In this document: in pieces, positions 21,296 to 32,042 of the stretch
How positions within the stretch are numbered: the stretch's first letter is position 1
How the letters are laid out: every line of letters starts with the position of its first letter
Source of the DNA: Blastocladiella britannica
Taxonomy: Eukaryota; Blastocladiomycota; Blastocladiomycetes; Blastocladiales; Blastocladiaceae
NCBI GenBank assembly: GCA_025349905.2
Contig: MU624583.1
Coordinates: forward strand, 1-46,324
Direction of reading: 5' to 3'
Length of the DNA: 46,324 nucleotides
Program-made: the position numbers and the translations under genes
The notes under the pieces: generated by a model
The model's input: only the letters and a program-made list of their open reading frames with translations
Databases searched by the model: none
What the model was told of the DNA's origin: nothing

Positions 21296-23894
21296 ATGGC
21301 GGAAGTAAACTCTGACACACCCGTTAGTGTGCAAGGCGAGGCAGCAGGGCTGGAGCAGTCGCTGCAAGGTAGGACAATATTTGATCCCATTGTTTATATT
21401 ATCTCGTCCAACTCAAATGTTTAAAACTGATGTAGTCGTTGATCCGACGTCGGACACGACCCCGAAGGCGCTGACGGATGCGCCGCCGCCGGCCGACACG
21501 TCCTCCGGTTTTTCTACTCCGATTGCGGGGGGAAAGAGCGGTAGTCGAAGCTACCTGGCGCAAGGTGCCTCCCGCTCCGGATCGCGGCACAGCTTGCTCA
21601 ATCCTGCTGGCAGCAATGGTGCTATCGTTGCTGATGCTGCTACTGCTGCAGTTGTCGCTGATGTACCGTCGACGGACACCGCTGCAGCGGATGAAGCTGC
21701 AGTTGTTGCGGCGATGTCAGTGGCGGACTCGACTGCTGCGACCGACGGTGACGACGAATCTCTTTGTGAAGAAGATGACGACGCGGACGCCGCGAGTTTG
21801 CACGGATCAGTCATTGCCCCCGACAATGTGACAGCAGCGATGAACAGCGACACGGATGGGCCAAGTGCCGAGCAACAGCAGCAAGCTTCACAGGATCAGC
21901 CTTCCCAAGAAATGGATGGCACCGTGGAAGTTGCGAGCGACGCAGCCGCTGCCACCGCCGTCCAAACTGGTTCATCAAGCGATCTCAGTGCCCTCGAATC
22001 GTACATTACCACCAGCGGCATGCTTCACGAGACCGAGATCCTCGCATCTGAGCAGCCATCGGACTCGGCGGCTCCCGCAGCCTCCCAACCGTCGCAAGCG
22101 GATACAGAAGTGGTACCCCACGCCGACGCCGGCGGCGATGGAGCGGTGTCACAGTCTCAAGTTCATTTTGCGGACCTTGACGCGTCGGACACCACTGCAG
22201 CTGCTGCTGCGCCAACTGCGGATGCACCAGCTGCTGACGCCACCACCGACGACCAACGTCATTTTGTCCCACTGCACGACCAAGAAGCAGAGGTGGCCGA
22301 CGATGTGTCGACCCCACGGCAGCTCATTTCAAAGGACGAGCTGTCCATGTCGGTGCAAGAGTTTGCTGTATGTCTCTTCTTCTGACTTTGGATATTGTTA
22401 AATCCTCAACACTCAACTCTTTCATACAGAGCCGCGTCCAACTCCCCGATAGCTGCGACGAGTCATTGGAAGATACGGCCAACGCGGTCGTTGCTGACGA
22501 TGACATGCAGCCAATCGCGGCCAAGACGGGCGACATGCAAGAGCTGGCGGTGCGCATTTTCTCATTCAAATTTTCCTCCAATTCTACATCCTCATTATTG
22601 AAATAACAATGCAAATAGGCAAGTCAACACCTGCCGCTGAGCCGCACTGGTTCGTGTGAAGTCGAGCGCGACGAAATCATCGGAAAGCCACTGAATGATC
22701 CTGAGGTGCTTGAATACGCTGTACGTTATTTCGTTTTTACTGTCGCAGATCTGGAGCTGATCGAGTACATTTACTGCCAACAGAAGAGCCAGCATCTTCC
22801 ATTCAGTCGCGGTGCCTCGGGTGAATTTGAGCGCGACGAAGTTGCAGGCAAGCCGCTGAACGATCCGGTGGTGATGGAATACGCAGTACGCATCACCTCT
22901 CACTCCCCTAAATTGCCCTTCAAGAACTGATCCCTTCCTTGTCAACCACAAACAGAAGAGCCAGCATCTTCCTCTGAGCCGCGGCGGGTCGCGGCAGATC
23001 CTGCCGACCGACGACGAAGGCCCACGCGAACTGACCGACGACGAGATCAACGAGTACGAGCAGAGCCACCACGAGTTCAGTTCTCCCGCGCCTCTCGCGG
23101 TGCCTGCCGTGGTGCATCCCGTAGAACGCGAAGTGCTCCGTCCCTTGGACGTGACCGAAACCATCCTGGCCGAGTTCCCCCCGGCCAACTTTGATCACAT
23201 GGACCACGCCGCGCTGCTCCGCCAGTGCTACGTGCAGCACCGACAACTGCAGGAGCTGCATGCGATCCGCGCGCAGGAAGTGGACGCGCTCAGCCGGTCG
23301 CTGGCCACCGCGCGCGCGTCTAACATGAAGCTGCGCGACCAGGTCACGCGGATCCAGGGCAAGTCCATGTCGCGCCAGTCGTCGTTCGCGGACGGATTGC
23401 CCCCCGCACTAACCAAGGCGCTGTCGCAGTCGTCGGTGCACGATGCGATTACGGTGCTGAAGAACGACGATCAGTACGCGCAGCAGCCGGCCGCAGCGGC
23501 AGCGGCCGCGGCGCCGGCGGGGCAGGGTAGCGGGATGGTGCGTGCGATCGGCATGTCGTCGAGCAAGAGCGCTCGCGGGAGCCGTGGGTTCGAGGTCCAC
23601 GACATCGAAAAAATCCGGCTCAAGGAGGACTTGACTGGTTCGTTTTTTTTTTTTTCATTTTCACATTTTGACTGATCGGATCTGACATTGCGATGGGAAA
23701 CAGCCCAAACGCTGGAGAACGAGCGGTTGCTGGAATACCTTCAACATCTTATTGGCCGGATCATGGAGATTCCGTCGGCGATTCCGGTGTTGGCCAGTCC
23801 GTTGGTACTTTTATTTATCTTACATGCCGCCGTCAAGCGAGTACTGACTGAGATGCACATTGGCCTCCCCCTACAGAAAAGTAAGTTTGAGTGA
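21296..23894 (+). CDS. Coiled-coil protein with tandem-duplicated exons and Rab11-FIP-like C terminus
   Basis: Exons: 21296-21368, 21436-22367, 22430-22549, 22619-22720, 22784-22885, 22956-23637, 23704-23804, 23877-23894; 709 aa. The first 335 residues are acidic and low complexity. Exons 4 and 5 are each exactly 102 nt (34 aa, phase 0) and near-identical in pattern: x-SQHLP[LF]SR, ERDE, GKPLNDP, [LM]EYA. Exon 6 opens with the same KSQHLPLSRGGS. A coiled coil follows (LLRQCYVQHRQLQELHAIRA and onward). The end, ENERLLEYLQHLIGRIMEIP, resembles the Rab-binding domain of Rab11-family interacting proteins (YIDxLLxRIMExxPxIL), also C-terminal in those proteins. If so, it would be a recycling-endosome effector, which is an inference. 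The last intron is open in frame, so a form retaining it is possible. Confidence 0.75.
22430..23000 (+). repeat. Tandem exon duplication inside the FIP-like gene
   Basis: Exons 4 (22619-22720) and 5 (22784-22885) encode 34-aa repeats. The start of exon 6 (22956 onward) is a third, partial copy. Exons 2 and 3 end in QEFA and QELA, and exons 4 and 5 end in EYA, so every junction carries a related aliphatic-aromatic-Ala ending. The introns between them share only the donor motif, not their bodies. Confidence 0.85.
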
Positions 23895-24092
23895 ATCCTT
23901 TGCCTGAACACAGCACACCACCTCCCGACATACAACCGACCACTGTCGCGCTATACTTTCTTTTACGACCAATATATAATTTTGAATTTGCTGCTGCGCC
24001 ACCCGTATCGCGCTCTTTCACCCACGTTGTTCGGAAAAAAAGACAAAATCTCCCAACGAAAAACACGCCCTCACATAAACGAAAAAAGGACA

Positions 24093-26334
24093 ATGCTGCC
24101 CTACCGCGCCAGTTCCTCGCTCGGCGGCCCAAAGCTGCCGCGTCCCTTGCTCCGCTTGCTCATAGTCGTCCCCGTCCTGGTCCTCCTATACTTTATCGGC
24201 GGGCAACTGATGTCGGACCGCGCCGAGTTACACGAGCTTCGCGAAAAGCAAGCGTCCGGCTGGTCCGAGACCGCTGCTGCCATGGCTGCTGCTTCTGGTT
24301 CTTCTGGTGGTGGCGGCGGCCGGCACGCTGCCGACCACCGACTTTCCGACGCCGACTTGGCGGCCATTGGACGCCAGTCGGCAGTGGAGAACGATAAGGA
24401 CGATTCGACGCGTCCGGTCGCGCCCGAGGCGCCTGCGGGCCAGCCGCCGGCTGACCTTGGGCCATCGTCCAAGAAGAAGAAGACCGCCGCTGGCACCGAG
24501 GCGGGCGCTGGGATTGCACACGCGATCGACGACGACTCTCGGTTGGAGGAAGAGGACGCACATGAAGGCCGACCGGTCAAGGACAAGCCGCATGCTGCTG
24601 CTGCTGCTCCCAAAAAGAAACCAGCGCCAGTGGTGGCCAAACCAAAGCCAGCGCCACCACCAGTCCTTCCTCCAGCTGAACCGAAAAACGCGCCTCTGGA
24701 TCCCTACTTCAAGTCGCGTCTATCGTCCCCACCGTTCCGGCTGACGGATCCGCGCTGGGACAAGTACGTGATTGGCCTCAAGAGCGGGATCGAGGTTGCC
24801 GCCGACAAGGTCCCCATTCAGCTGGCCACGTTCTTGCAGGGCGTGCGCAACATTTATTTCTTTGGCGACGGCGTGATGCGCGTGGGGGACTATGAGATGA
24901 CGGACGTGATTACCGGCGCTTACGACAAGGCCGTGGAAAAGCTCACGCGACTGGGTACGATTCACAAGGCCCACGAGTGGAGCGATTCCAAGAAAAAGTG
25001 TACGTTCCTCCCTTTTTTTAACTTTTTGGGTTTTGGGAATTGACGCAACCTTGGAATTAATTAGTTGAGAAAAACAACCGCGAGCGCGCCGAACGTGAGG
25101 CGGCGGCCGCGGCCAAGAAAAAGGCCGAAAAGGCCAAGGCCCACGAAAAGCACCCGAACCACGGCGGGTTGCAGCGACGTGGGGCCAAGGATCAGGACGT
25201 CAAGCCCAACGAGTCAAGCAAAGGGTGGAAGATGGACGCGCACAAGAACATTCCTGCCATGCGCGAAATGTACAAGGCGTATCCGAATGCCGAGTGGTCC
25301 GTCCTTTTACTTTCAGGTCGAGGAAGGAATGATCCTTTAACTCACAAGAGAAAAAAAATCAAAAGGTTCGTTATGATCGACGACGACACCTACTTGTTCA
25401 TGGAAAACCTACACCGCGTGCTCTCGGGCTTCAACTCGTCGATGCCGTACTACATTGGCTCACCGACCCATTTCCGCGACTGCGACGGCGTCAAGGTCCT
25501 GGGATCGGGGCCCATGTTCAACCACGGCGGGTCCGGGATCATCTTGAGCCGCGAGGCGCTTCGCCGGATGGTCAACATTGCCGATGAGTGCATTGTTCGG
25601 TACAACGACTGCTGGGCGGGCGATGTGCGGCTGGGCTTGTGCATGCGCGATGCCGGGATCTTGGCGTCGTTCAACCACTTGCCGCGCCGGCTGTTTAACC
25701 CCGTCACGCCGCACTGGTCGGTGCACCCGTACTTTGTATGTATCTTCCTTCGTCTTTAATTCAATTCATGGACTGAGTTTTCCTCATTTTACGTATATTG
25801 ATATAGGATGATCCGTGCCAGCGCGTGGCGAGCTTCCACCACCTGTCGGCGGCGAGCATGCAAAAGCTGTATGACATTGAGCGCAGCGTTGCCCGCCGCA
25901 CGCAACAGTTTGTGAACTTGGGCAAGCTCCCCGCCAAGCTGAACCGCACGTTGGCCAGACATCTGTTTTTCCCGAACGGCACCCAACCTGCCGAGTTTGC
26001 GCACCTGGGCTTGCCCGAACAACTCCCCTCTCCCTTTTCGGCGCCGATCCACTTGGAGGATATCTGGCACGAGTTTGTCGACAACGACAAGGACTTGCCC
26101 GAAATTGAGCACGATATCGCCCGGACCAACGAGTTTTACTTGGTGTGGACGGGCACCAAGAACCCGGGCCATTGCCGGTGGTTGTGCGAAAAGGATAAGA
26201 AGTGCCGGGCCTGGCATTACGAGCCGTCGGGCCGGTGCGAAATGAAGGACTCGATCACGCGCGCTATGCGCAAGAAGGGGTCCGCCAGTGGGATGATCAA
26301 GAACCGGTTCTACTGCAACTCGCGGTCGCCTTAA
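24093..26334 (+). CDS. GT31-like (core-1/fringe-type) glycosyltransferase, type II membrane protein
   Basis: Predicted Golgi enzyme transferring a sugar from a nucleotide-sugar donor. Exons 24093-24999, 25065-25296, 25366-25735 and 25807-26334 give 678 aa. A short cytosolic N terminus is followed by a signal anchor (LLRLLIVVPVLVLLYFIGG, about 20-38). A long Ala/Pro/Lys-rich stem runs to about 205. The catalytic region has FVMIDDDTYLF with the DDD metal motif, YYIGSPTHFRDC, GGSGIILSREALRRMV and CWAGDVRLGLCMRDAG, the ordered motifs of C1GALT/fringe-type enzymes. The C-terminal 60 residues contain a Cys cluster (GHCRWLCEKDKKCRAWHYEP, then CEM and a final C) resembling a PAN/apple fold. The intron at 25297 has a gtccgt donor; splicing there restores NAEWFVMIDDD. 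Donor and acceptor sugars cannot be read from sequence. Confidence 0.88.
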
Positions 26335-26573
26335 TTGCCTTTTCAGTAAACTACTTTTATATTTCCCTTTTTTTTCCTTCTTATTTCTCATTTGGGGGGC
26401 TGCTTCATTTTATGAAGAGAGACTGAATCATTTGCACGACGAGCGCGTGTACAAAGTAAAGTAAAGTGGGCAGTTAGATGAACGAAACGGCCTCAGACAT
26501 AGTAGTACGACTCCCCTGGAAGACAAACAAAATCAGAAACAACAAACAGCGGGAACAACGTCCCGAGACCAGA
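26335..26573. other. Convergent intergenic region, GT31-like and SOAT genes
   Basis: 239 bp between two stop codons facing each other. It contains T-rich and A-rich tracts suitable for 3' end formation of both genes. I see no gene. Confidence 0.4.
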
Positions 26574-28553
26574 TCAAGGTGGACGGAAACAAGAAAAAAT
26601 AAAGAACGGACAGCAGTAGCAAGTAGCAAGAAGGGGAATGCCCAGGATCATGCCAAACCAGAAGAACGCGTTGCCCAGGACCGGGTGCCGACGGGACCAC
26701 GGCTGGCGGCCGAGCCAGATCAGCGGGAGCTGGAGCATTTGCAACACGAACAGGTACATGCGGAACTTGCGCGAGACGGTGATCATTGCCACCTCATGCA
26801 GGCAGGACGAAAACAGGAACGTCAGGAACGTCGCGTTGCGCTTGCTCACCTTATAGGTGTTGAGTGACTCGAGGTACACGTGGCGCTATATTGAGAAGTG
26901 TCAGATTCGTCTGGCATTTTGGTTCCTAGAGCGATGCGTACCAGCAAGAATTCGTGCACTAAATATTTTGTTAACATTTCATGCGTCAGAATTGCATGCG
27001 TCAGAATTGCGAGTGAATCATGTGGCAAGAAAAAAAGACCCACCAGGCTTGTTCCACTTGCGAGCAAACTGGTCAAAGCTGCTGCTGTTGTACCAGTCGT
27101 CGAAAAAGTTGCGATCCTGCGCTCAATATGAACGAGTGAATCCTGTAAAGCTAAATGTAAATAAATAAAAATATCAAAACGTACAGCAAAGCGCGTCAAC
27201 TCCGCAAACCCGTTGCACACGCATTCAAAGACAGCGTAAAAGATCAGCAGGTAGATGATCAAGAACGGGAACATCAGGTTGAGCAGCACGCCGGCGAACG
27301 TAAGGCGGTGAATGTCCTCGAGCACGGGTACAATGTAGTGCTCCACCGTCACATACATGAGAAGAATGATGCCGGCAAGCGCCACCACCTTCTCGGCCAC
27401 GTAGGCCCAGCGGATGCGCGCCGTGCGCGGGTATCCAATCTCGTACTGTTTTATTAATTCATATATGAGGGAGGGAGAGAGAGAAAGCAAGATATCGAAA
27501 AGATAAAAATAACATACAACAAGCGTGGGAACCAGCAGGTAGTCGATAAAGTTACCCAGTGTGACATTGTTTGGGTACCGAACATCGCCGTTCGGGCACA
27601 GAATCTCCTCAATCTCGGCCAGTTCCTCCTTGATAGCAGCGATGCGATCGGCCGTCACCGTCCCGTCGGGGTCGGCGCGTTCGAGAACTTCCAGTTCCTT
27701 ACGCAACGCGACTTCCTCCCAGTATGCAATGTTCAAATCGCCGTTAGACGCATTGTACGAGTGGATCTTGAACAGCATCGCGATAATGTGAAGGGTCAGA
27801 GAGCCGGACTGGATCCAGGGCAGGTTGTGCTGGTAGATCCACGTCAGCCAGCCAAGCAGGAACACAGTCTACTTACACACGCAATCAAGTGAGTTGTGTG
27901 CAAACATCTCAATGTGAAAAGAGAAAAAGCGAACCTGGTACGAGTGCATGAGCACCTTGTGCACGATCGGGTAACGGACAATGTGCCACCGCTGGAGCAA
28001 CGCGAGGATCAGCGACACAAATAAGCTGGCAATGATCTTCATGTCGATTTGCACGAAATGGTAGAAATTGGTGGTCATGAGCCGGAACGTGTTAAGGCCA
28101 AAGACGATGCCCTGGGTTTGCAGGTTGTTGATGACCGTGAGCACCAGGTTAAAGCCCATGGCCACCCAGAAGAGCACAAAGAAGCCGCGGAATTCCTCCT
28201 TGTCGGCAACCAGCCGGTCGAGCTCGAGCTTGGACGATCCTTAATGACGCGTATTTTGAGTAAAAAAATATGTATTGGATCGGACGAGCGGAGAGACGTG
28301 ATGCACACGTACGAGCACGGAATGGACTACCGCGGCGCGAGCCAGGGCGGTAGCTCCGCACACTCTCGATGCGGCTCGAAGGAACCGATTCGGAGAGCGG
28401 GCTGGGCCTCGGTGGCGCAGCTGTCGGCGATGACGAGGTCGATGCCATGACGGGCGAGGAAGTCCGTGGCACAGCATCACCGCTGACCATTTCGGCAGGA
28501 GCGCTCGAAGTTGACGGGCGCCTAACGCGCTCGCGGAGGACGGTGCCGTCCAT
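26574..28553 (-). CDS. Sterol O-acyltransferase (MBOAT family)
   Basis: ER membrane enzyme esterifying sterols with fatty acyl-CoA for storage in lipid droplets (EC 2.3.1.26). Exons in transcript order: 28553-28313, 28239-27935, 27868-27518, 27445-27185, 27116-27044, 26958-26942, 26885-26574; 519 aa. The disordered N terminus is followed by membrane segments beginning at FRGFFVLFWVAMGFNLVL. Family motifs are LVPTLVYEIGYPRTARIRW, FFDDWYNSSSFDQFARKWN (the FYxDWWN motif), VHEFLLRHVY and the catalytic histidine in FLFSSCLHEVAM. The VHEFLL piece comes from a 17-nt microexon. Splicing around it restores KPVHEFLLRHVYLE. Diacylglycerol acyltransferase is the main alternative, but the LVYEIEYPRT-type and WN motifs fit the sterol branch better. 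Confidence 0.92.
26942..26958 (-). other. 17-nt microexon of the SOAT gene
   Basis: Flanked by an AG acceptor (tatttag) and a gtacgc donor. With one nucleotide from the previous exon it encodes V-H-E-F-L-L, a conserved SOAT segment next to the active-site motif. Both flanking splices keep the frame. Confidence 0.85.
26980..27009. repeat. 15-bp perfect tandem duplication in a SOAT intron
   Basis: The unit catgcgtcagaattg occurs twice head-to-tail inside intron 5 (27043-26959), which accounts for that intron being longer than most here. Confidence 0.9.
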
Positions 28554-28781
28554 TTATTTTATATTACTGGGAGATTAGTAGTGGTGAGATCCAGTCAGAA
28601 TTTGGCTGGCTTTCGAGGAGAGCAAAAGAGCGAGCGCTATTTCACTTCGCCACCTGCTGCTGACACGAGCACACAACAAAACGAAGGGCCTGCGGGGAAG
28701 CTTTTGGGCGGAGCAATCGCCAGAGGACCCGGTCGAAAATTATCTCGTGAAAAATACTTTATAACAGCATCACACATATAT
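28554..28781. promoter_or_regulatory. Divergent promoter region, SOAT and pseudouridine synthase
   Basis: 228 bp separate the two start codons. A TATA-like stretch lies just before the pseudouridine synthase ATG (cacatatatATGG), and an AT-rich stretch lies just upstream of the SOAT ATG on the other strand. No conserved regulator site is recognised. Confidence 0.45.
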
Positions 28782-30119
28782 ATGGCAAAGACGAGGATAC
28801 CGGCCCCGGCCATGCGCCACGCGCAGCTTCTGGCATGGTCAACTCCCGCGGCGCCCGTGGTCGCGTCTAGCAATGGCCTACGACGCGTGCAACCGTTCGA
28901 GTACCATTTCCACACGCCCGTCAAGCCGCACTGGATTGGCCGCCCGCTCTGCCAAGTGGTGGCCGCTGATTTCACGCGTTTGGGCGATCCCGCTGTCGTT
29001 GTCCGTGCTTTTTGTTATTACGTGTCGGGTGGCACTTTGGCTCAATTGTTTTGGGCAACATAGGCCAATATGGTTCGCGATGGCGATATTTGCTTGAGTG
29101 GTCGACACGCTGATACACTGCAACCAATCAAGGCAAGCGATACTCTCCATGCCCGCGTTTGGCGCTCGGATCCGGATGTGCTGGACGACGCCGTGGATGT
29201 CGTTTACTCGGATGATCAGTTTCTCGCAGTCAGCAAGCCGCACAGCATACCTGTCAGTACTTTATTTATTGTGTGGATTCGTTTTCTCATGTCTTTGGCG
29301 TAGATCCACAGTAATGCGCGTTACGTCCACAACACGTTGGTCTCGATTTTGGAGCGGCAAGGGTACCGGGATCTAAAAGGTGCGTCGTTACGTTCCATGG
29401 CTCGGATCATTCGCAATTGCAACTTTGTAAAGAGAAACAGTTACCCACCGTCTCGACGCTCTTACAACTGGTCTGGTCATATTGGCACGGACGTCAGCCG
29501 CAGCGGCGGACATTTCTCTGCAGCTGCGGGAGGGGAAAGCGCGTAAAATGTACCTAGCTCGCGTACTGGGACACATGGCCGAGTGCGTACCATCAACATC
29601 CCTTTTTGAAATGGTGGAACTGAATTTCACTCCAGAAATGAGCTGGTCGCCAATGATTCTCTTCCCGCGGTCCTGCAATCGCGGTCGCAAGCACTTCCTC
29701 AACCAGCAATAACGAAGTTCAAAGTGCAGCGCCGGCTCGAGCTGGGAAAGTTGCCAGTCACGCTTGTCGAATGTACCTCCTCATTCCCTCTTCGGATCAA
29801 CAATCATTCACCACAAAGCAACACAGGTCACCCACAGTCGGGCCGGTTCCACCAAATCCGCCGCCATCTTGCAGGTCTGGGCCATCCAATCATCAACGAC
29901 CCGCTTTACAACCCCCGACACCTCGATTTTGCACCATTTTCGCGCATTGCTACCAGTATCGGCCAGTCGTTGATGACGCCGTTTGCACTGGGAAAACCAG
30001 AGCTACCAATACCGATGGCGGATCGATTAATGGGGATCGACTTGTGTGCTGCCCAGTACGAGTTTCCGGATCTGGGGCTTTCGTTCCAGGTTGAAAACCC
30101 ACCATGGGCGGTTAGGTGA
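28782..30119 (+). CDS. RluA-family RNA pseudouridine synthase (PUS8/9-, RPUSD-like)
   Basis: Isomerises specific uridines in RNA to pseudouridine. Exons 28782-29000, 29064-29252, 29304-29379, 29441-29582, 29636-29772 and 29827-30119 give 351 aa. An S4-like N-terminal region has QPFEYHFHTPVKPHWIGRPL and VRDGDI. The catalytic domain shows VVYSDDQFLAVSKPHSIPIH, YVHNTLVSILERQGY, then VTHRLDALTTGLVILART with the catalytic aspartate in HRLD, KMYLARVLGH, and VECHPQSGRFHQIRRHLAGL with LGHPIINDPLY. Each motif is completed only after splicing, which fixes the introns. The residue after the catalytic Asp is Ala where Arg is usual. The target RNA (tRNA or other) is not determinable, and I see no clear targeting signal. 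Confidence 0.92.
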
Positions 30120-30187
30120 GGTTTGGGAAATATAGAATTGATATAAACTCTCTCTCTTATCGATCGACATAATATATAGAAAATAGA

Positions 30188-31982
30188 ATGGGAAAAAAGA
30201 CCAAGGGGAAAGGCAAATCTAAAAAGAAATCGAAAAAGGGCGACGGTCCGTCCGTTGTGCAGCTGACGGACGAAGAGTTTCGATTCTTAATTTTGGCTCT
30301 GCAGTACGATTGTACTAGGCTTGCAAATCCCGCTCCTTCTAACATTCACTGTTTTATAGGGTTGAATCAAAGAGCCAGGCGGTTGGATTTTACAAAAATT
30401 GGTGCAAGGAGCAGTGCGTTGTGCGCCCGCCGCATCGTCCATAAAAATAGTTTTAACGACTGTTTTGTAAAACAGATCCATCGACCTCAAAATTTTGAAC
30501 CAGAAGGCGGGAATCACTCGAAAACGCCATGTACGTTGCCCAAAAGTGCTTTGTGCATGAACGTGCTTCCCACTCATTGTTGGACAGTATTGCTATTAGA
30601 ACCACCATTTGCGGAACCTGGACGCGCAATCCGAGCTCTTCGAGGCCAGTTACGGTCCGTACGTGTTTGTGCACCCAACGATCCCCGAAATTGATCCGCC
30701 ACCACCGCCCGCGGCGGTAGACTCGGAGCCGACCAGCAGCGTATTCCTGACTCGGCCCGATATACGTGCTGGAGGGCGGCTTTCTGGAACCAATGCGACT
30801 GGAAACAGTACCATCACAGCGGGAGCCACTGGGAGCGCTGGTGCTTCCGCATCTGCTGCGACTGCGGGTGGTACCGTCCGCATGGCTCCCTCAGTCGCGA
30901 GTAGCACCAACAGCGCAGCAGCGAACGGCAAACCGTCAGCACTCGCAATGCGCCGGCAGTCGTTCAAGTCGATAGCGGCCGCGACCATTGCCGCCAACAA
31001 GCTCGTTGAGTCGGTGGCCCCTCCGCATTGGTTAGCGAGCGTCGCCAGCCAGATTGCCGACGGGATCGGGCCTGGAGTTCCGGTAGCAGTGGCTTCGGCG
31101 AAACGGTACGATGGCGCGTCTTTAGCGGCCCGCGACTTGCCGGCGCCTCGAGTACCAAGGTTAAGCGCGGACCCGCGAATCGCTCGGTGCGTGACACTTG
31201 TCAAGGCGGTCGAGTCCGACCGCAACGCCCTATTGCAGCAACTGGCACGAGCCGATGCCGAGCTGGACCGACTGACGGACGAGACGGACCCGGAGCTCCT
31301 CAATGACCTGGTCACCGAAATAGCGCTCGTGCAACAGCAAATCGACGCCACCAATGCGCGGCTGGCGCAAAACTCGTCCCATATACGCGACCGGCACGCG
31401 CAGTCGCTGCAGCAGACCGAGGCGCAGACCAACGAGCAGATCCAGAGCGTCAATCAGCGCGCGACCGAGAACCAAATCAAGCGCATGACGCCGCTCAACC
31501 GCGCGATCGTCGACAAGCACGCGCGGATCATGCGCGAGGTCATGAGCGTGCGCGCACAAGAGTCGGCGTTGTTGGCGGAGCTCATGGCCGCCGAGTCTAG
31601 GCTAAGCGAGATCAAGCGGCAACTCCGGCACTGGACTGACAAGTGCGATCTCTTGCCTGACACGTTGACTGGCACCACTGCTCCATCGCTGCTGTCGCTG
31701 CCGGGTCCGCAGAACCAGCGATCGGGGTCACCATCCCTTGGAGCAGCGGGATTGGTTGTACGTGCCAAGACTCTAGCATCGTCATCGTCGTCACGGCCAA
31801 CCACCACGGCCACGACCGACAGCAACTGTGGTCGCCACCGGTCGTGGGACAACAACAACGAGCCGCCGATCCACGTGCCGGAGAGGCTGCCTCCGCTCTC
31901 TGACCGATATTTTGTTGGACGGCCGCCGCCGCCGCCACTGCCATTACCGGTGCAGAGCACGACTGAGAATAAGGCCGAGTAA
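30188..31982 (+). CDS. Coiled-coil protein with Lys-rich N terminus, function unknown
   Basis: Exons 30188-30303, 30360-30413, 30476-30530 and 30600-31982 give 535 aa. I do not recognise the family. The protein starts MGKKTKGKGKSKKKSKKG, followed by a short helical region (DEEFRFLILALQ, YKNWCKEQSIDLKILNQK) and a Ser/Thr/Ala-rich linker. A long coiled coil lies at about 280-415 (ADAELDRLTDETDPELL, EIALVQQQIDATNARLAQ, HARIMREVMSVRAQESALL). The tail is Ser/Pro-rich. Lys-rich N termini plus long coils occur in several flagellar and basal-body coiled-coil proteins, so a zoospore flagellum role is possible but speculative. Introns 2 and 3 were chosen because they join three helical pieces in frame (gtgcgt and gtacgt donors). 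Exons 2 and 3 are only 54 and 55 nt. Confidence 0.7.
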
Positions 31983-32042
31983 ATGACTCTTCGTTTTGTA
32001 ACATAAAAAAACATAAAAAAAACATAAACGCCCACTCAAGGA

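Noticed and set aside
26846..27865. Long minus-strand open frame running through SOAT introns 4 and 5
   Set aside because: It leaves the SOAT frame after RFA and reads intronic sequence; splicing restores the FFDDWYN and VHEFLL motifs.
29482..29712. Separate small gene inside the pseudouridine synthase
   Set aside because: It is exon 4 read on through the following intron; the intron splice joins it in frame to the TKFKVQRRLE segment.
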